Part shown: positions 24,455-33,057 of the stretch, piece after piece
How the letters are laid out: the number at the start of each line of letters is the position of its first letter
How positions within the stretch are numbered: the first letter of the stretch is position 1
Assembly: GCF_900207585.1 (NCBI RefSeq)
Contig: NZ_OAOP01000002.1
Location: 186,001-250,000, forward strand
Direction of reading: 5' to 3'
DNA length: 64,000 bases
Source: Bacillus oleivorans
GTDB lineage: Bacteria > Bacillota > Bacilli > Bacillales > JC228
Made by a program: the position numbers and the translations under genes
Notes under the pieces: generated by a model
Told to the model about the DNA's origin: nothing
The model's database searches: none
What the model saw: the letters and a program-made list of their open reading frames with translations, nothing else

Positions 24455-26730
24455 GTCTGCAAAGAGGGGTATTTCGTACAGTTTGGAAGAGAAAAGTTCA
24501 GTCGATTGGGGCTATCCTTCTCCTTTTCATTGCTGTTATGCTCTATATTATGATGACTAATTCTCTTTCAAGCTTAGATAAAAGCTACCGGATTTTTAAT
24601 GAGGATTACGTTCAGGAAGACTTTCATTTTATTGCCGCAAACAAAATAGAAGAATCACAAGCTGATAGATTAGAAGAAGAATTGTCGATACAGCTTGAAA
24701 AACGGTCTTTCGCAGATGTTTCATTAGAAGGGGAAGAAACATTAAGAATTTTAACTGTGTCAAATGAAGTGAATCTCCCCTATGTTTCCGAGGGGGAGCT
24801 GCCTCAATCTGAGAATGAGATTGCTTTATCAGAAAAATTCGCAGGGTTACTAAGTTTGAATGTAGGAGAATTGATTCACTTCAATGGAGAGTCTTACACG
24901 ATATCGGGTCTTGTCTATTTGCCTGATTATGTATACCCTGTTGAAAATGAAGCCAATCTTTTATCAATGCCGGGTTCCTTTGGTGTGAGTGTAATGACAG
25001 AAGCAGGGTTAGCTGCTACTGGATTGCCCTTGATCACTCAGTATATGGGGGTCATCGAACAAAATACCGACCTCACTAAACTGAAGAAGGAAATTAATGA
25101 TGTTGTACCTGTTTTAAAATGGGTCAACGCTAGTGAAAATCCTGGCATTTCCACTTTTGAAACAGAGGTAGAAGGTTCCAAAAGCTTTTCCGCCCTGCTG
25201 CCTTTGATTATTACACTTTTGGCGATCATGATGGTTACATTGCTTGCAGCGAAGCAGATCGAATGGGAACGGAAACAGATCGGAACTTTAAAGGCATTGG
25301 GATTTACTAAAGGAGAATTATTAAAAGCTTACATCTCTTTACCCTTATTAGTAGGACTGGCAGGTACAATATTAGGAGGTGCAGCAGGGTGGCTGCTTTC
25401 TACTCCGGTTCAGGTTTTGTATACCGACTTTTATCATATTCCGCCAATTACATCAGTCGGAAATCCGTTTATATTTTTATGGGCCATCACAGTCCCAGTC
25501 TTTTTAATCCTTTTGATTAGCGGGATCGCAATCTATCGAAAAGTTTCGAGTGACCTGCTCTCTTTAATGAAAGGTTCCGCTTCAGGCGAACTGAAGCAAA
25601 ATACTCTGCAAGGAAATTGGGTTGTTTCCCGTTTTTCTAATTTTCAAACGAAGTATCGGATTCGTGCGCTGCTTCGCAGCAAGAGCCGTGTGTTTTATAT
25701 GCTGGTTGGTTCTATTTTTTCATCAGTCACGTTACTATTCGGATTTTTGAGCATGAATTCGATGGATACACTTTTTACAGATACCTATCAAAATGTAAAT
25801 AAATATAATTATGCTGTTCATTACAGTGGTATTCAAACCGATCAGCGTTTGACAGACGATGAACCGTTTACATTAATTCAGGCAGAGTTGGACTCAATAA
25901 AAGATAATGATCAGGAGAAATCTGTTGCACACCAAACCGTGGCTTTTTATGGGGTTGACCCTTCAGTTACTCTAGTGGATCTTTCAGTTGGTGAAACCAA
26001 TGGTGATATTGCCAAAGCTTTAGCTGGCGGAGTCATAATCAACCAAGTGGTTGCATACACCCATGATTTAGAAGTTGGTGATGAAATCTCTCTGATCAGC
26101 TCGACCAATAGTGAGGCCATGACTTTTGCAATTACTGGGATCGTTGAATCATACACCGGCGCTTCTATTTATACAGACAGGGCTGTTTTAAATGAGTTGG
26201 CTGGGTTTCCTGAACATACGTATACAGGAAAATGGACAATGGAAGAGCCAGACGATCAAAGTGCCATTTTTATGATGGAAGATAAAACAGAAATTGTCGA
26301 TTCATTTGAAAGCATGATGGGACCATCGCGATACTCGATTTTGATTACTGCAGGAATAGCGATCTTTATTGGGGTATTAATTATGTCATTGTTGACAAAT
26401 ATGATTTTAGAAGAAAATACGTACACGATCTCTATGCTAAAAGTATTGGGATATGAAAATAAAGCAGTCGCAAAAATGGTATTAAATCTTTATACGGCAG
26501 TAGTGATTGTTGGATACCTTCTTTCCATTCCGCTTTCACTGATGGCAATGGAGAGTATTGTGAAATATTTAGCCGGCGAAACCAGCTTCGCCCTGCCGGT
26601 AGAGTTAAGTCCGATATGGCTAGCCGCAGGGCTTCTCATTATGCTGTTAACCTATCAATTATCGCTGTTTGTTTCCAAACGGAAGATCGGTAAAATTTCG
26701 CTTCAAGAAGTTATGACACGTCAAGACTAA
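24451..26730 (+). CDS. FtsX-like ABC transporter permease
   Basis: About 759 residues. An N-terminal membrane helix (IGAILLLFIAVMLYIMM) is followed by an extracytoplasmic domain, three helices (about 245-370) ending in a first FtsX domain, a second large extracytoplasmic domain, and a second FtsX domain at the C-terminus (SILITAGIAIFIGVLIMSLL and following). This duplicated layout is typical of the MacB-like permease superfamily. Partner of the upstream ATPase. The substrate is unknown. The ATG overlaps the ATPase stop by four bases. Confidence 0.92.
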   Translation: MSLQRGVFRTVWKRKVQSIGAILLLFIAVMLYIMMTNSLSSLDKSYRIFNEDYVQEDFHFIAANKIEESQADRLEEELSIQLEKRSFADVSLEGEETLRILTVSNEVNLPYVSEGELPQSENEIALSEKFAGLLSLNVGELIHFNGESYTISGLVYLPDYVYPVENEANLLSMPGSFGVSVMTEAGLAATGLPLITQYMGVIEQNTDLTKLKKEINDVVPVLKWVNASENPGISTFETEVEGSKSFSALLPLIITLLAIMMVTLLAAKQIEWERKQIGTLKALGFTKGELLKAYISLPLLVGLAGTILGGAAGWLLSTPVQVLYTDFYHIPPITSVGNPFIFLWAITVPVFLILLISGIAIYRKVSSDLLSLMKGSASGELKQNTLQGNWVVSRFSNFQTKYRIRALLRSKSRVFYMLVGSIFSSVTLLFGFLSMNSMDTLFTDTYQNVNKYNYAVHYSGIQTDQRLTDDEPFTLIQAELDSIKDNDQEKSVAHQTVAFYGVDPSVTLVDLSVGETNGDIAKALAGGVIINQVVAYTHDLEVGDEISLISSTNSEAMTFAITGIVESYTGASIYTDRAVLNELAGFPEHTYTGKWTMEEPDDQSAIFMMEDKTEIVDSFESMMGPSRYSILITAGIAIFIGVLIMSLLTNMILEENTYTISMLKVLGYENKAVAKMVLNLYTAVVIVGYLLSIPLSLMAMESIVKYLAGETSFALPVELSPIWLAAGLLIMLLTYQLSLFVSKRKIGKISLQEVMTRQD

Positions 26731-26750
26731 TGAATATGGTATGATGTTAT

Positions 26751-26780
26751 CAAGCCGAGCTCGTATACGAGTTCGGCTTG
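26751..26780 (+). terminator. palindromic hairpin between the permease and rnz genes
   Basis: CAAGCCGA and TCGGCTTG arms enclose CTCG-TATA-CGAG with one G-T pair. The following bases, GTTGATATT, are only partly U-rich, so termination is uncertain. Confidence 0.5.
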
Positions 26781-26809
26781 GTTGATATTAGAAAGTCGAG
26801 GTAGTTCTC

Positions 26810-27730
26810 ATGGAATTATTATTTTTAGGGACAGGTTCCGGAGTCCCTTCGAAAATGCGTAATGTTACCTCTATTGCACTTAAGCTGTTAGCGGAAAGAG
26901 GGACGGTGTGGTTATTTGACTGTGGAGAAGCAACCCAGCATCAAATTTTACATACGAGTTTAAAACCAAGAAAAATTGAAAAAATCTTTATTACCCATTT
27001 GCATGGCGATCATATTTTCGGATTACCCGGTTTACTAGGCAGCCGTTCGTTTCAGGGTGGCGTCGATCGCCTAACGGTCTATGGACCCGAAGGGATTAAA
27101 GAGTATATTGAAACAAGTCTTCGTCTTTCTGGAACACATCTTAACTATCCATTACACATAGAAGAATTTACGAGCGGGATTATTTTTGAAGATGAATGCT
27201 GGCAAGTAAAAGTCTTACCGCTTCAACATGGAATGCCTTCCTATGGATTTCGAGTTACTGAAAAAGATCAGCCTGGTCCGCTATTAGTTGATAAATTAAA
27301 AGAAATTGGCATCGAACCCGGCCCAATCTATCAACAGTTAAAAAATGGAGAATCAGTCGAATATGAAGGGAAAATTCTAGACGGGAAGGATTTTGTCGGT
27401 CCTGCCATTAAAGGAAGAATTGTTACTATTTTAGGAGACACGGTTCCATGTCAGACAGCAATTGAGTTAAGCCAAAATGCCAATATCGTTGTACATGAAG
27501 CCACATTTTCTGCAGATGCAGAAGAAATGGCCAGAAATTATTTTCACTCGACAACTAAACAGGCAGCCTTAGTTGCTAGTGAGGCTAATGCTGGAAAACT
27601 GTGTATGACCCATTTTAGTGCCCGCTTTCAATTTGAAGATTTGCCAGAGTTAACAAAGGAAGCGGAGCAATATTTTCCCGATGTCGTTGCTGCTTATGAT
27701 TTCTTGGAGATTGAAGTGCTTAGGCAATGA
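26810..27730 (+). CDS. rnz: ribonuclease Z
   Basis: 306 residues. The beta-lactamase-type metal site is [12 protein letters not shown]. Further motifs are the N-terminal [34 protein letters not shown] and CMTHFSARF. The GLLGS...YGP region is where the substrate-binding arm sits. The enzyme cuts the 3' trailers of tRNA precursors lacking encoded CCA. It stands at the position of B. subtilis rnz (yqjK) downstream of zwf, but here an ABC pair intervenes. Confidence 0.96.
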   Translation: MELLFLGTGSGVPSKMRNVTSIALKLLAERGTVWLFDCGEATQHQILHTSLKPRKIEKIFITHLHGDHIFGLPGLLGSRSFQGGVDRLTVYGPEGIKEYIETSLRLSGTHLNYPLHIEEFTSGIIFEDECWQVKVLPLQHGMPSYGFRVTEKDQPGPLLVDKLKEIGIEPGPIYQQLKNGESVEYEGKILDGKDFVGPAIKGRIVTILGDTVPCQTAIELSQNANIVVHEATFSADAEEMARNYFHSTTKQAALVASEANAGKLCMTHFSARFQFEDLPELTKEAEQYFPDVVAAYDFLEIEVLRQ

Positions 27731-27745
27731 TCATTAAAGGGAATC

Positions 27746-27892
27746 GTTGATAAAAGGATTAGAGTTATTGATAAATCTGTTTGACCCGTTGATTAGTGGA
27801 CTGGATTCGTTGATAGTTACGCTACATTTGTTGATAAACGGACAAAAACGGTTGATAGCCTCGCTCGATTCGTCCATAAACAAGCTCGAAAC
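27746..27892. repeat. 21-bp periodic array, word GTTGATA
   Basis: GTTGATa/ATTGATA words start at 27746, 27767, 27788, 27809, 27830 and 27851, with a GTCCATA variant at 27872: seven units at exactly 21 bp. Between the words the sequence varies. One minus-strand frame reads heptapeptides such as FINNSNP and has no good ribosome binding site. It lies between rnz and the operator of the two-component genes. Confidence 0.8.
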
Positions 27893-27919
27893 CGTTTCTG
27901 CTTTCGTTCCATAAGCAAA

Positions 27920-27941
27920 TATGACCAAACTATGACCAAAC
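27920..27941 (+). promoter_or_regulatory. tandem 11-bp operator upstream of the response regulator
   Basis: TATGACCAAAC occurs twice in direct tandem, at 27920-27930 and 27931-27941, so the step is one helical turn, as for many OmpR-family sites. The same 11-mer on the other strand lies upstream of htrA (30507-30528). Confidence 0.7.
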
Positions 27942-28048
27942 CATGAATAAATAAAGAAAGATTTCAATAAGAGTTGATTCTTAAAAGTTTACGTTTTATG
28001 TTGAAACTAAAATTTCTGATTAGATTAAAGAAAAGGGGGAGGCATCAA

Positions 28049-28756
28049 ATGAAAATTTTAGTCATTGAAGATAATCAAAGTGTCTGTTCAATGATTGAGA
28101 TGTTCTTTTCGAAGGAAGGGATTGATGGTGAGTTTGTCAATAATGGAATACAAGGGTATGACTGTTATAAAACAGATCATTGGGATTTGCTCATCATCGA
28201 TTGGATGCTCCCCGGAATGGATGGAGTCACGCTTTGCCGGAAGATACGGGAAGAGAATAAGGAGATTCCGATTATAATGCTTACTGCGAAGGACAGTGAG
28301 TCCGATCAGGTACTTGGACTTGAGATGGGGGCTGATGATTATGTCACTAAACCTTTTAGTCCGTTAGCGCTAATGGCTAGAATTAAGGCAGTTAGCAGAA
28401 GATATAAGCAGGCTCATCACGAAGAGGGAATCAGCCAATCTCCCTATAAAACGAAGTTCCTGAGAGTAAATAAAGAAACAAGAGAGGTATACCTTAAGGA
28501 TCACCTAATTACAAATCTAACACCGAAGGAATTTGATTTGCTTTATTTTTTTGTGAAGCATCCCCGTCAAGTATTTTCAAGAGAACAGCTTTTAGAACGA
28601 GTATGGGGCTATCAATTTTATGGGGACGAACGAACGGTTGATGTCCATATAAAAAGGCTGCGAAAAAAATTAGAGAACTATTCATACACCCTTTTCCATA
28701 CTGTCTGGGGAGTCGGCTATAAATTTGAAGAAACGGTTGAAAAGGATGAAAATTAA
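28049..28756 (+). CDS. OmpR-family response regulator
   Basis: 235 residues. The receiver domain has the acidic pocket IEDN, the phospho-aspartate in LLIIDWMLPGMDG, a threonine in MLTAKD and the lysine in DDYVTKPF. The C-terminal winged helix contains LTPKEFDLLYFF and DERTVDVHIKRLRKKLE. ATG 28049 follows GGGGGAGG by six bases. The open frame upstream is not conserved-looking. It overlaps the start of the kinase gene. The tandem operator before it and the matching one before htrA suggest autoregulation and control of htrA (inference). Confidence 0.94.
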   Translation: MKILVIEDNQSVCSMIEMFFSKEGIDGEFVNNGIQGYDCYKTDHWDLLIIDWMLPGMDGVTLCRKIREENKEIPIIMLTAKDSESDQVLGLEMGADDYVTKPFSPLALMARIKAVSRRYKQAHHEEGISQSPYKTKFLRVNKETREVYLKDHLITNLTPKEFDLLYFFVKHPRQVFSREQLLERVWGYQFYGDERTVDVHIKRLRKKLENYSYTLFHTVWGVGYKFEETVEKDEN

Positions 28757-30161
28757 ATATTTTTATCAGCAAATTATTAGTCATATTAGTGTCATTGTTG
28801 TCGCGTTTTTAGTTTTGAGCCTGCTTTTTACCCAGTACATGGAGAGGATTGTCTATGAAAATAAAGCAGATGAATTAATTACGTATGGAGAAAATATTCT
28901 TTGGGAATTTGATAGGACGCTATTCGGAAGAGAGAATATTTTAAATCAGTATTATCATGTCCTAAATGACCGTGATATTTTATTTGCCGTTTTTGATGAT
29001 AAAAGCACAATCCTTTATGCGGGAGATTGGTTTATCACGAAAGACAGACTTACCGAGAGGGAGTGGAATCTATTAAAATCTGGAAAAATTGTTGAAGTCA
29101 GACAGGATCTTAAACGATTTGAACAAGATGTCTCCCTTGTGGCTTTGCCCTATTTTAAAAATGGAGTGTTTCTCGGCGGTATATTATTAATCTCTCCGAT
29201 TAGCGGCACGAGAGAAATGATCAGTGAAATGAATCAGTTTTTATCGATTGCTGTTCTAATTGCTTTAGCTGCTTCTTTATTGCTAAGCTCGCTGTTATCT
29301 TATATTCACGTTAAACGAATTACACGAATAAGAAAGGCAACCTCCTTAGTTGCATCAGGTGACTATTCTGTTCATCTTCCATCCTCGACCTTCGATGAGA
29401 TTGGAGAATTATCTAATGATTTCAATCAAATGGTAAAAAAATTAAATGACTCGATGGAAGAGATTAAAAGCTTAGAAAACAGAAGAAGACAATTTATGTC
29501 GGATGTATCGCATGAATTAAGAACGCCGCTGACCACGATTCGAGGCGTGATAGAAGGCTTGAATAATGACATGATCCCTGAAGAGAAAAAGGAGAAAGGG
29601 ATTCAATTAGTTAGTCAGGAAACGAATCGCCTTATTCGCCTTGTAAATGAAAATCTGGATTATGACAAAATCAGGTCGAATCAAGTAAAGCTTTATAAAG
29701 TAGATATCCAACTGTCTGAAGTGATGGAAATAATCAAAGAACAATTACAGTTTCAGGCGGATGAAAAAAACAATCAGATCATGGTAGATGTACAAGAAGA
29801 TCTGATTGTTCATGCTGATTATGATCGACTGATTCAAATTTTAATAAATATCACGAAAAACAGTATTCAATTTACTGAGGATGGAACGATCTACCTTCGC
29901 GGTAAATCAGCTGATAAAGAGACTGTTATAGAAATTGAAGACACAGGTATTGGAATCGATCCGCAAGAGGTAGAAAAAATTTGGGACCGTTTCTATAGAG
30001 CAGATATATCTAGAAAAACAAATCCGTATGGAGAATTCGGGTTAGGATTATCGATTGTAAAACAGCTTGTTCTTCTTCACAATGGATCGATTAAAGTAAC
30101 TAGTGAAAAAGGAAAAGGAACGAAGTTTGTGATTCGTTTTCCACTTCTAAATAAAAAATAA
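28746..30161 (+). CDS. membrane sensor histidine kinase
   Basis: About 471 residues. First membrane helix (HISVIVVAFLVLSLLFTQYM), an extracytoplasmic domain of about 120 residues, second helix (IAVLIALAASLLLSSLLSY), HAMP, the dimerisation box MSDVSHELRTPLTTIRG with the phospho-accepting His, then the N box (LINITKNSIQF), ETVIEIEDTGIGI and GEFGLGLSIVKQL. It probably senses envelope protein stress, judging from the HtrA and foldase genes downstream. I recall B. subtilis CssS as the functional analogue, but the sensor domain here is not recognisably the same. Start uncertain among ATG 28746 and TTG codons just upstream, all within the regulator gene. Confidence 0.93.
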   Translation: MKIKYFYQQIISHISVIVVAFLVLSLLFTQYMERIVYENKADELITYGENILWEFDRTLFGRENILNQYYHVLNDRDILFAVFDDKSTILYAGDWFITKDRLTEREWNLLKSGKIVEVRQDLKRFEQDVSLVALPYFKNGVFLGGILLISPISGTREMISEMNQFLSIAVLIALAASLLLSSLLSYIHVKRITRIRKATSLVASGDYSVHLPSSTFDEIGELSNDFNQMVKKLNDSMEEIKSLENRRRQFMSDVSHELRTPLTTIRGVIEGLNNDMIPEEKKEKGIQLVSQETNRLIRLVNENLDYDKIRSNQVKLYKVDIQLSEVMEIIKEQLQFQADEKNNQIMVDVQEDLIVHADYDRLIQILINITKNSIQFTEDGTIYLRGKSADKETVIEIEDTGIGIDPQEVEKIWDRFYRADISRKTNPYGEFGLGLSIVKQLVLLHNGSIKVTSEKGKGTKFVIRFPLLNKK

Positions 30162-30169
30162 TGATGAAC

Positions 30170-30206
30170 AGCAGCTGCAGGTTTCCATGCAGCTGCTTTT
30201 ATATTT
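30170..30206 (+). terminator. intrinsic terminator after the kinase gene
   Basis: AGCAGCTGCA / TGCAGCTGCT, a 10-bp stem with an eight-base loop, followed by TTTATATTTT. Confidence 0.87.
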
Positions 30207-30220
30207 TATATAATGATTGC

Positions 30221-30400
30221 GCTCCAATCAGAGAGAGACTGCTCCAAAAGAGAGAAAATTGCTCGAATCGAAGGTGGGGTGCTCCAAAAAGAGAGTAAGC
30301 TGCTCGAAAAAAAGGGGGAGCCGCTCAAATAGAGAAAAAACTGCTCTAAACGAATAAGTAGCGCTCCAATCCACGGATTTCCGCTCCAAAAAGTTGGAAG
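30221..30400. repeat. 20-21-bp periodic array, word GCTCCAAAAAGAGAG
   Basis: GCTC words start at 30221, 30241, 30261, 30281, 30302, 30323, 30343, 30363 and 30383: nine units stepping 20 or 21 bp. The best units read GCTCCAAAAAGAGAG; others drift. It occupies most of the gap between the two-component operon and htrA, upstream of the htrA operator. Confidence 0.8.
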
Positions 30401-30506
30401 TTTAACCCCTCCATCAACACCTGCAAAGTTCAGAAATTCATTTTTCCGTTAACCTATCTCTTTCCTCATTCCGACTCTGTCTATAAACTTTCCCCGTCTT
30501 TTAAAA

Positions 30507-30528
30507 GTTTGTTCATAGTTTGGTCATA
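30507..30528 (+). promoter_or_regulatory. tandem 11-bp operator upstream of htrA
   Basis: GTTTGTTCATA (30507-30517) and GTTTGGTCATA (30518-30528) are direct repeats. Read on the minus strand they are TATGACCAAAC and TATGAACAAAC, the motif found before the response regulator. A weak TAATGT about 17 bp further downstream could be the -10, which would put the site at -35 as for a class II activator. Confidence 0.7.
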
Positions 30529-30618
30529 TTTTCTAGGTAATCTTTTAATGTACACAAAAGAAATAGCTCGTTTTCACCTTGTTCAAGGCATAGATATTTC
30601 TACAAGGGAGGCACAGAT

Positions 30619-31881
30619 ATGGTTCAAATGGACAATGATTATCAAGTTTCAACCGAAAATGAAAATCAAGTAGAAGTACCAGCGGGTAAAAGAGAACAGC
30701 AAATAAATGAGATCAGGCGAAACGGAAAAGGCAAGGCATTTTTATCTTCGTTAACTGCAGGAGTTATTGGTTCTGCTCTGACTCTTGGTGTTGTTTCCTA
30801 CACCGATTCATTTTCAGCAGAAAAAGCTGCAAATAACGAAACTGCAGCTTCCAATGAGATTGCAACAAATTCTGATTCGATCCAGACCACTCAAGTTTCT
30901 AATGGAAATGCATCGATAGCAGATATTGTGGAGAAGGCTTCTCAGGCAATTGTTGGGATTGTTAATATCCAGCAGCAAAGAAATTATTTTTCTAACAGCA
31001 GTCAAAGTGTCGAAAGCGGTACAGGATCAGGTATTATTTTTCGGAAGGAAGGGGATCGTGCCTATATTGTCACCAACAATCATGTGATAGAAGGAGCCAA
31101 CGAAGTAGAAGTTTCCCTGCATAATGGCGAAAAAACTTCTGCTAAGTTAGTGGGGGCCGATGCATTGACAGACCTTGCTGTACTTGAAATTGATGCTGAA
31201 CACGTAACAACGGTTGTTGACTTTGGTGATTCATCTACATTACGTCCTGGCGATCAGGTGTTAGCGATCGGGAATCCGCTTGGGCTCGATTTATCACGCA
31301 CCGTAACACAAGGGATTGTCAGTGCGGTTGACAGGTCGATTACAGTATCAACATCTGCTGGCGAGTGGGATTTAAATGTAATCCAGACTGATGCTGCGAT
31401 TAATCCCGGAAATAGTGGCGGAGCATTGATTAATACAAAGGGTGAAGTCATTGGGATCAATAGCTTAAAAATTTCGGAAAACGGTGTAGAAGGGCTTGGG
31501 TTCGCAATCCCGAGCAATGATTTTATCCCGATTGTTAATGAGATTATCGAGAATGGAGAAGTTGTACGTCCTTATCTTGGGGTTAGCTTGGCAAGCATAG
31601 AAGAAATACCGCGTATGTATATACAGGATTTGCCTGAAGATATAACAGCAGGAGCAGTTGTCGTAAATATCGACCCAGAATCTTCCGCGGCAAGAGCAGG
31701 AATAAAAGTCCAAGATGTGATTGTCTCTATAAACGGAGAAAAGGTGGAAAACTCCAATGATCTAAGAAAATATTTATATACTAAGCTAGATGTAGGAGAT
31801 GAAGTAGAACTGGGCATTTATCGTGATGGAGAACCAACAGCTGTGACCTTAACTTTAACAAGTGATCAGCAGGGAATATAA
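30619..31881 (+). CDS. htrA: HtrA-like serine protease (S1C, trypsin-like with PDZ)
   Basis: 420 residues. A cytoplasmic N-terminus of about 40 residues precedes one membrane helix (about 40-60), then the protease with the triad His155 (NNHVIEG), Asp185 (LTDLAVL) and Ser267 (GNSGGAL), and one PDZ domain (about 315-410). This is the membrane-anchored HtrA/HtrB/YyxA layout of Bacilli, with the protease outside the membrane degrading misfolded exported proteins. GGGAGG lies eight bases before the ATG. The tandem operator shared with the adjacent two-component genes is about 90 bp upstream. A foldase gene follows. Confidence 0.94.
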   Translation: MVQMDNDYQVSTENENQVEVPAGKREQQINEIRRNGKGKAFLSSLTAGVIGSALTLGVVSYTDSFSAEKAANNETAASNEIATNSDSIQTTQVSNGNASIADIVEKASQAIVGIVNIQQQRNYFSNSSQSVESGTGSGIIFRKEGDRAYIVTNNHVIEGANEVEVSLHNGEKTSAKLVGADALTDLAVLEIDAEHVTTVVDFGDSSTLRPGDQVLAIGNPLGLDLSRTVTQGIVSAVDRSITVSTSAGEWDLNVIQTDAAINPGNSGGALINTKGEVIGINSLKISENGVEGLGFAIPSNDFIPIVNEIIENGEVVRPYLGVSLASIEEIPRMYIQDLPEDITAGAVVVNIDPESSAARAGIKVQDVIVSINGEKVENSNDLRKYLYTKLDVGDEVELGIYRDGEPTAVTLTLTSDQQGI

Positions 31882-31910
31882 AAGAATCGAAGCCAAAAAA
31901 GGAGATTACA

Positions 31911-32774
31911 ATGAAAAAAGTTATTTTTATTATACTCGGAATGATGGTGATGCTCACAGTTATTTTGGGAGTAGCCTTTTCAAGAGATAAAGCAGTAGCC
32001 AGTGTCAATGGAAATGATATTTCAGAGGATGAACTCTATGATCTGTTAGTTACACAATACGGCAATAGTGCCCTGGATTTACTGATAACGAATGAAATTA
32101 TCGAATTAGAAAGCGAAAAACAAAATGTTTCCGTTTCGGCTGAAGAGATAAATGAAGAAGTCCAGGTTTTAATGGATTCATATGGCGGAGAAGAAAATTT
32201 TAATATGGTATTAGAATCAAGCGGGGTCTCCTTAGATTCACTCAAAAGTGACATTAAAACTTACCTGCTTACAGAAAAGTTGATGGCACCACAAATTGAG
32301 ATTACAGAGGAAGAAATGCAAACTTACTTTGAAGAAAATAAAGATATGTTTGCCCAGGCAGAACAAGTTGAAGCAAGTCATATTTTAGTAGAGGATGAAG
32401 CAACTGCTCAAGAAGTCAAGGAAAAACTGGATTCAGGCGAGGATTTTGCGGCGTTAGCACAAGAATATTCCACAGATACTGCTAATGCTGAGGCGGGTGG
32501 TGACCTTGGCTTCTTTGGAAGAGGAGAAATGGCAGAAGCCTTTGAAGAGGCAGCTTTCTCACTCGAAGTCAATCAAGTTAGTGATCCAGTTGAAACAGAG
32601 CATGGTTTCCATATTATAAAAGTTACAGATAAGCAGGAGGCAAAAGAGGCCAATTTTGAGGAAAGTAAAGAAGAAATCGAACAAACGCTGTTTGATGAAG
32701 AAGTTTCTGCCCAATATTCCACATGGTTGGAAAGTCTAAAAGGCGACTATGAAATTGAAACCTTTCTAAAGTAG
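31911..32774 (+). CDS. membrane-anchored parvulin-type foldase (SurA/PrsA-like)
   Basis: 287 residues: an N-terminal membrane helix (VIFIILGMMVMLTVILGVAF), a SurA-like N-terminal domain (VASVNGNDISEDELYDLL), then a parvulin prolyl isomerase domain with ASHILVEDE, GGDLGFFGRGEMAEAFEEA and TEHGFHIIKVTD, and an acidic C-terminal helix. B. subtilis PrsA is a lipoprotein. This protein has no lipobox cysteine and seems held by its uncleaved helix instead. It should assist folding of exported proteins at the membrane-wall interface. It lies 29 bases after htrA behind AAAAGGAG and is probably in the same operon. Confidence 0.92.
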   Translation: MKKVIFIILGMMVMLTVILGVAFSRDKAVASVNGNDISEDELYDLLVTQYGNSALDLLITNEIIELESEKQNVSVSAEEINEEVQVLMDSYGGEENFNMVLESSGVSLDSLKSDIKTYLLTEKLMAPQIEITEEEMQTYFEENKDMFAQAEQVEASHILVEDEATAQEVKEKLDSGEDFAALAQEYSTDTANAEAGGDLGFFGRGEMAEAFEEAAFSLEVNQVSDPVETEHGFHIIKVTDKQEAKEANFEESKEEIEQTLFDEEVSAQYSTWLESLKGDYEIETFLK

Positions 32775-32815
32775 GCAACATTGCTTATTTACCTAAAAAC
32801 GAAAGTGGCGATTAT

Positions 32816-32983
32816 TTGGACAGAGATGAAGTCACAGTGAAAATTGAAGCATTAAGACAGAGACTAATCGATACAGCGTCTTATAAAGGAATTCAGTCGC
32901 CTGAAACCTTAAAGATTAGCCGTGAATTAGATCGGGTCTTAAATCAGGTTATGGAAGAAAAAACATTAGCGAAAAAATCTTAA
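32816..32983 (+). CDS. Spo0E-family aspartyl-phosphate phosphatase
   Basis: About 55 residues from a TTG at 32816. The sequence KIEALRQRLIDTA, then SPETLKISRELDRVLNQ, matches the two-helix Spo0E family. The SxELD motif is where the acidic catalytic residue lies. Such proteins dephosphorylate Spo0A~P and delay sporulation. The start is a guess: GTG 32837 is the alternative, and neither has an ideal ribosome binding site (AAAGTGG lies before the TTG). It follows the foldase gene by 41 bases and ends before a bidirectional terminator. It supports a spore-forming host. Confidence 0.75.
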   Translation: MDRDEVTVKIEALRQRLIDTASYKGIQSPETLKISRELDRVLNQVMEEKTLAKKS

Positions 32984-33016
32984 TCATGATTTCCCCCTAT
33001 AAAGTTTAAATAAATG

Positions 33017-33047
33017 AAGAAGTCACCTGTTCGGTGACTTCTTTTGT
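33017..33047. terminator. bidirectional terminator
   Basis: AAGAAGTCACC / GGTGACTTCTT, an 11-bp stem with a five-base loop, followed by TTTTG. It serves the plus-strand Spo0E-like gene and possibly minus-strand namA. Confidence 0.82.
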
Positions 33048-33057
33048 GATCCATATG

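Noticed and set aside
27734-27967. Minus-strand open frame with heptapeptides such as FINNSNP
   Set aside because: A 21-bp period automatically gives a seven-residue repeat. There is no good start signal, so I treat it as a by-product of the array.
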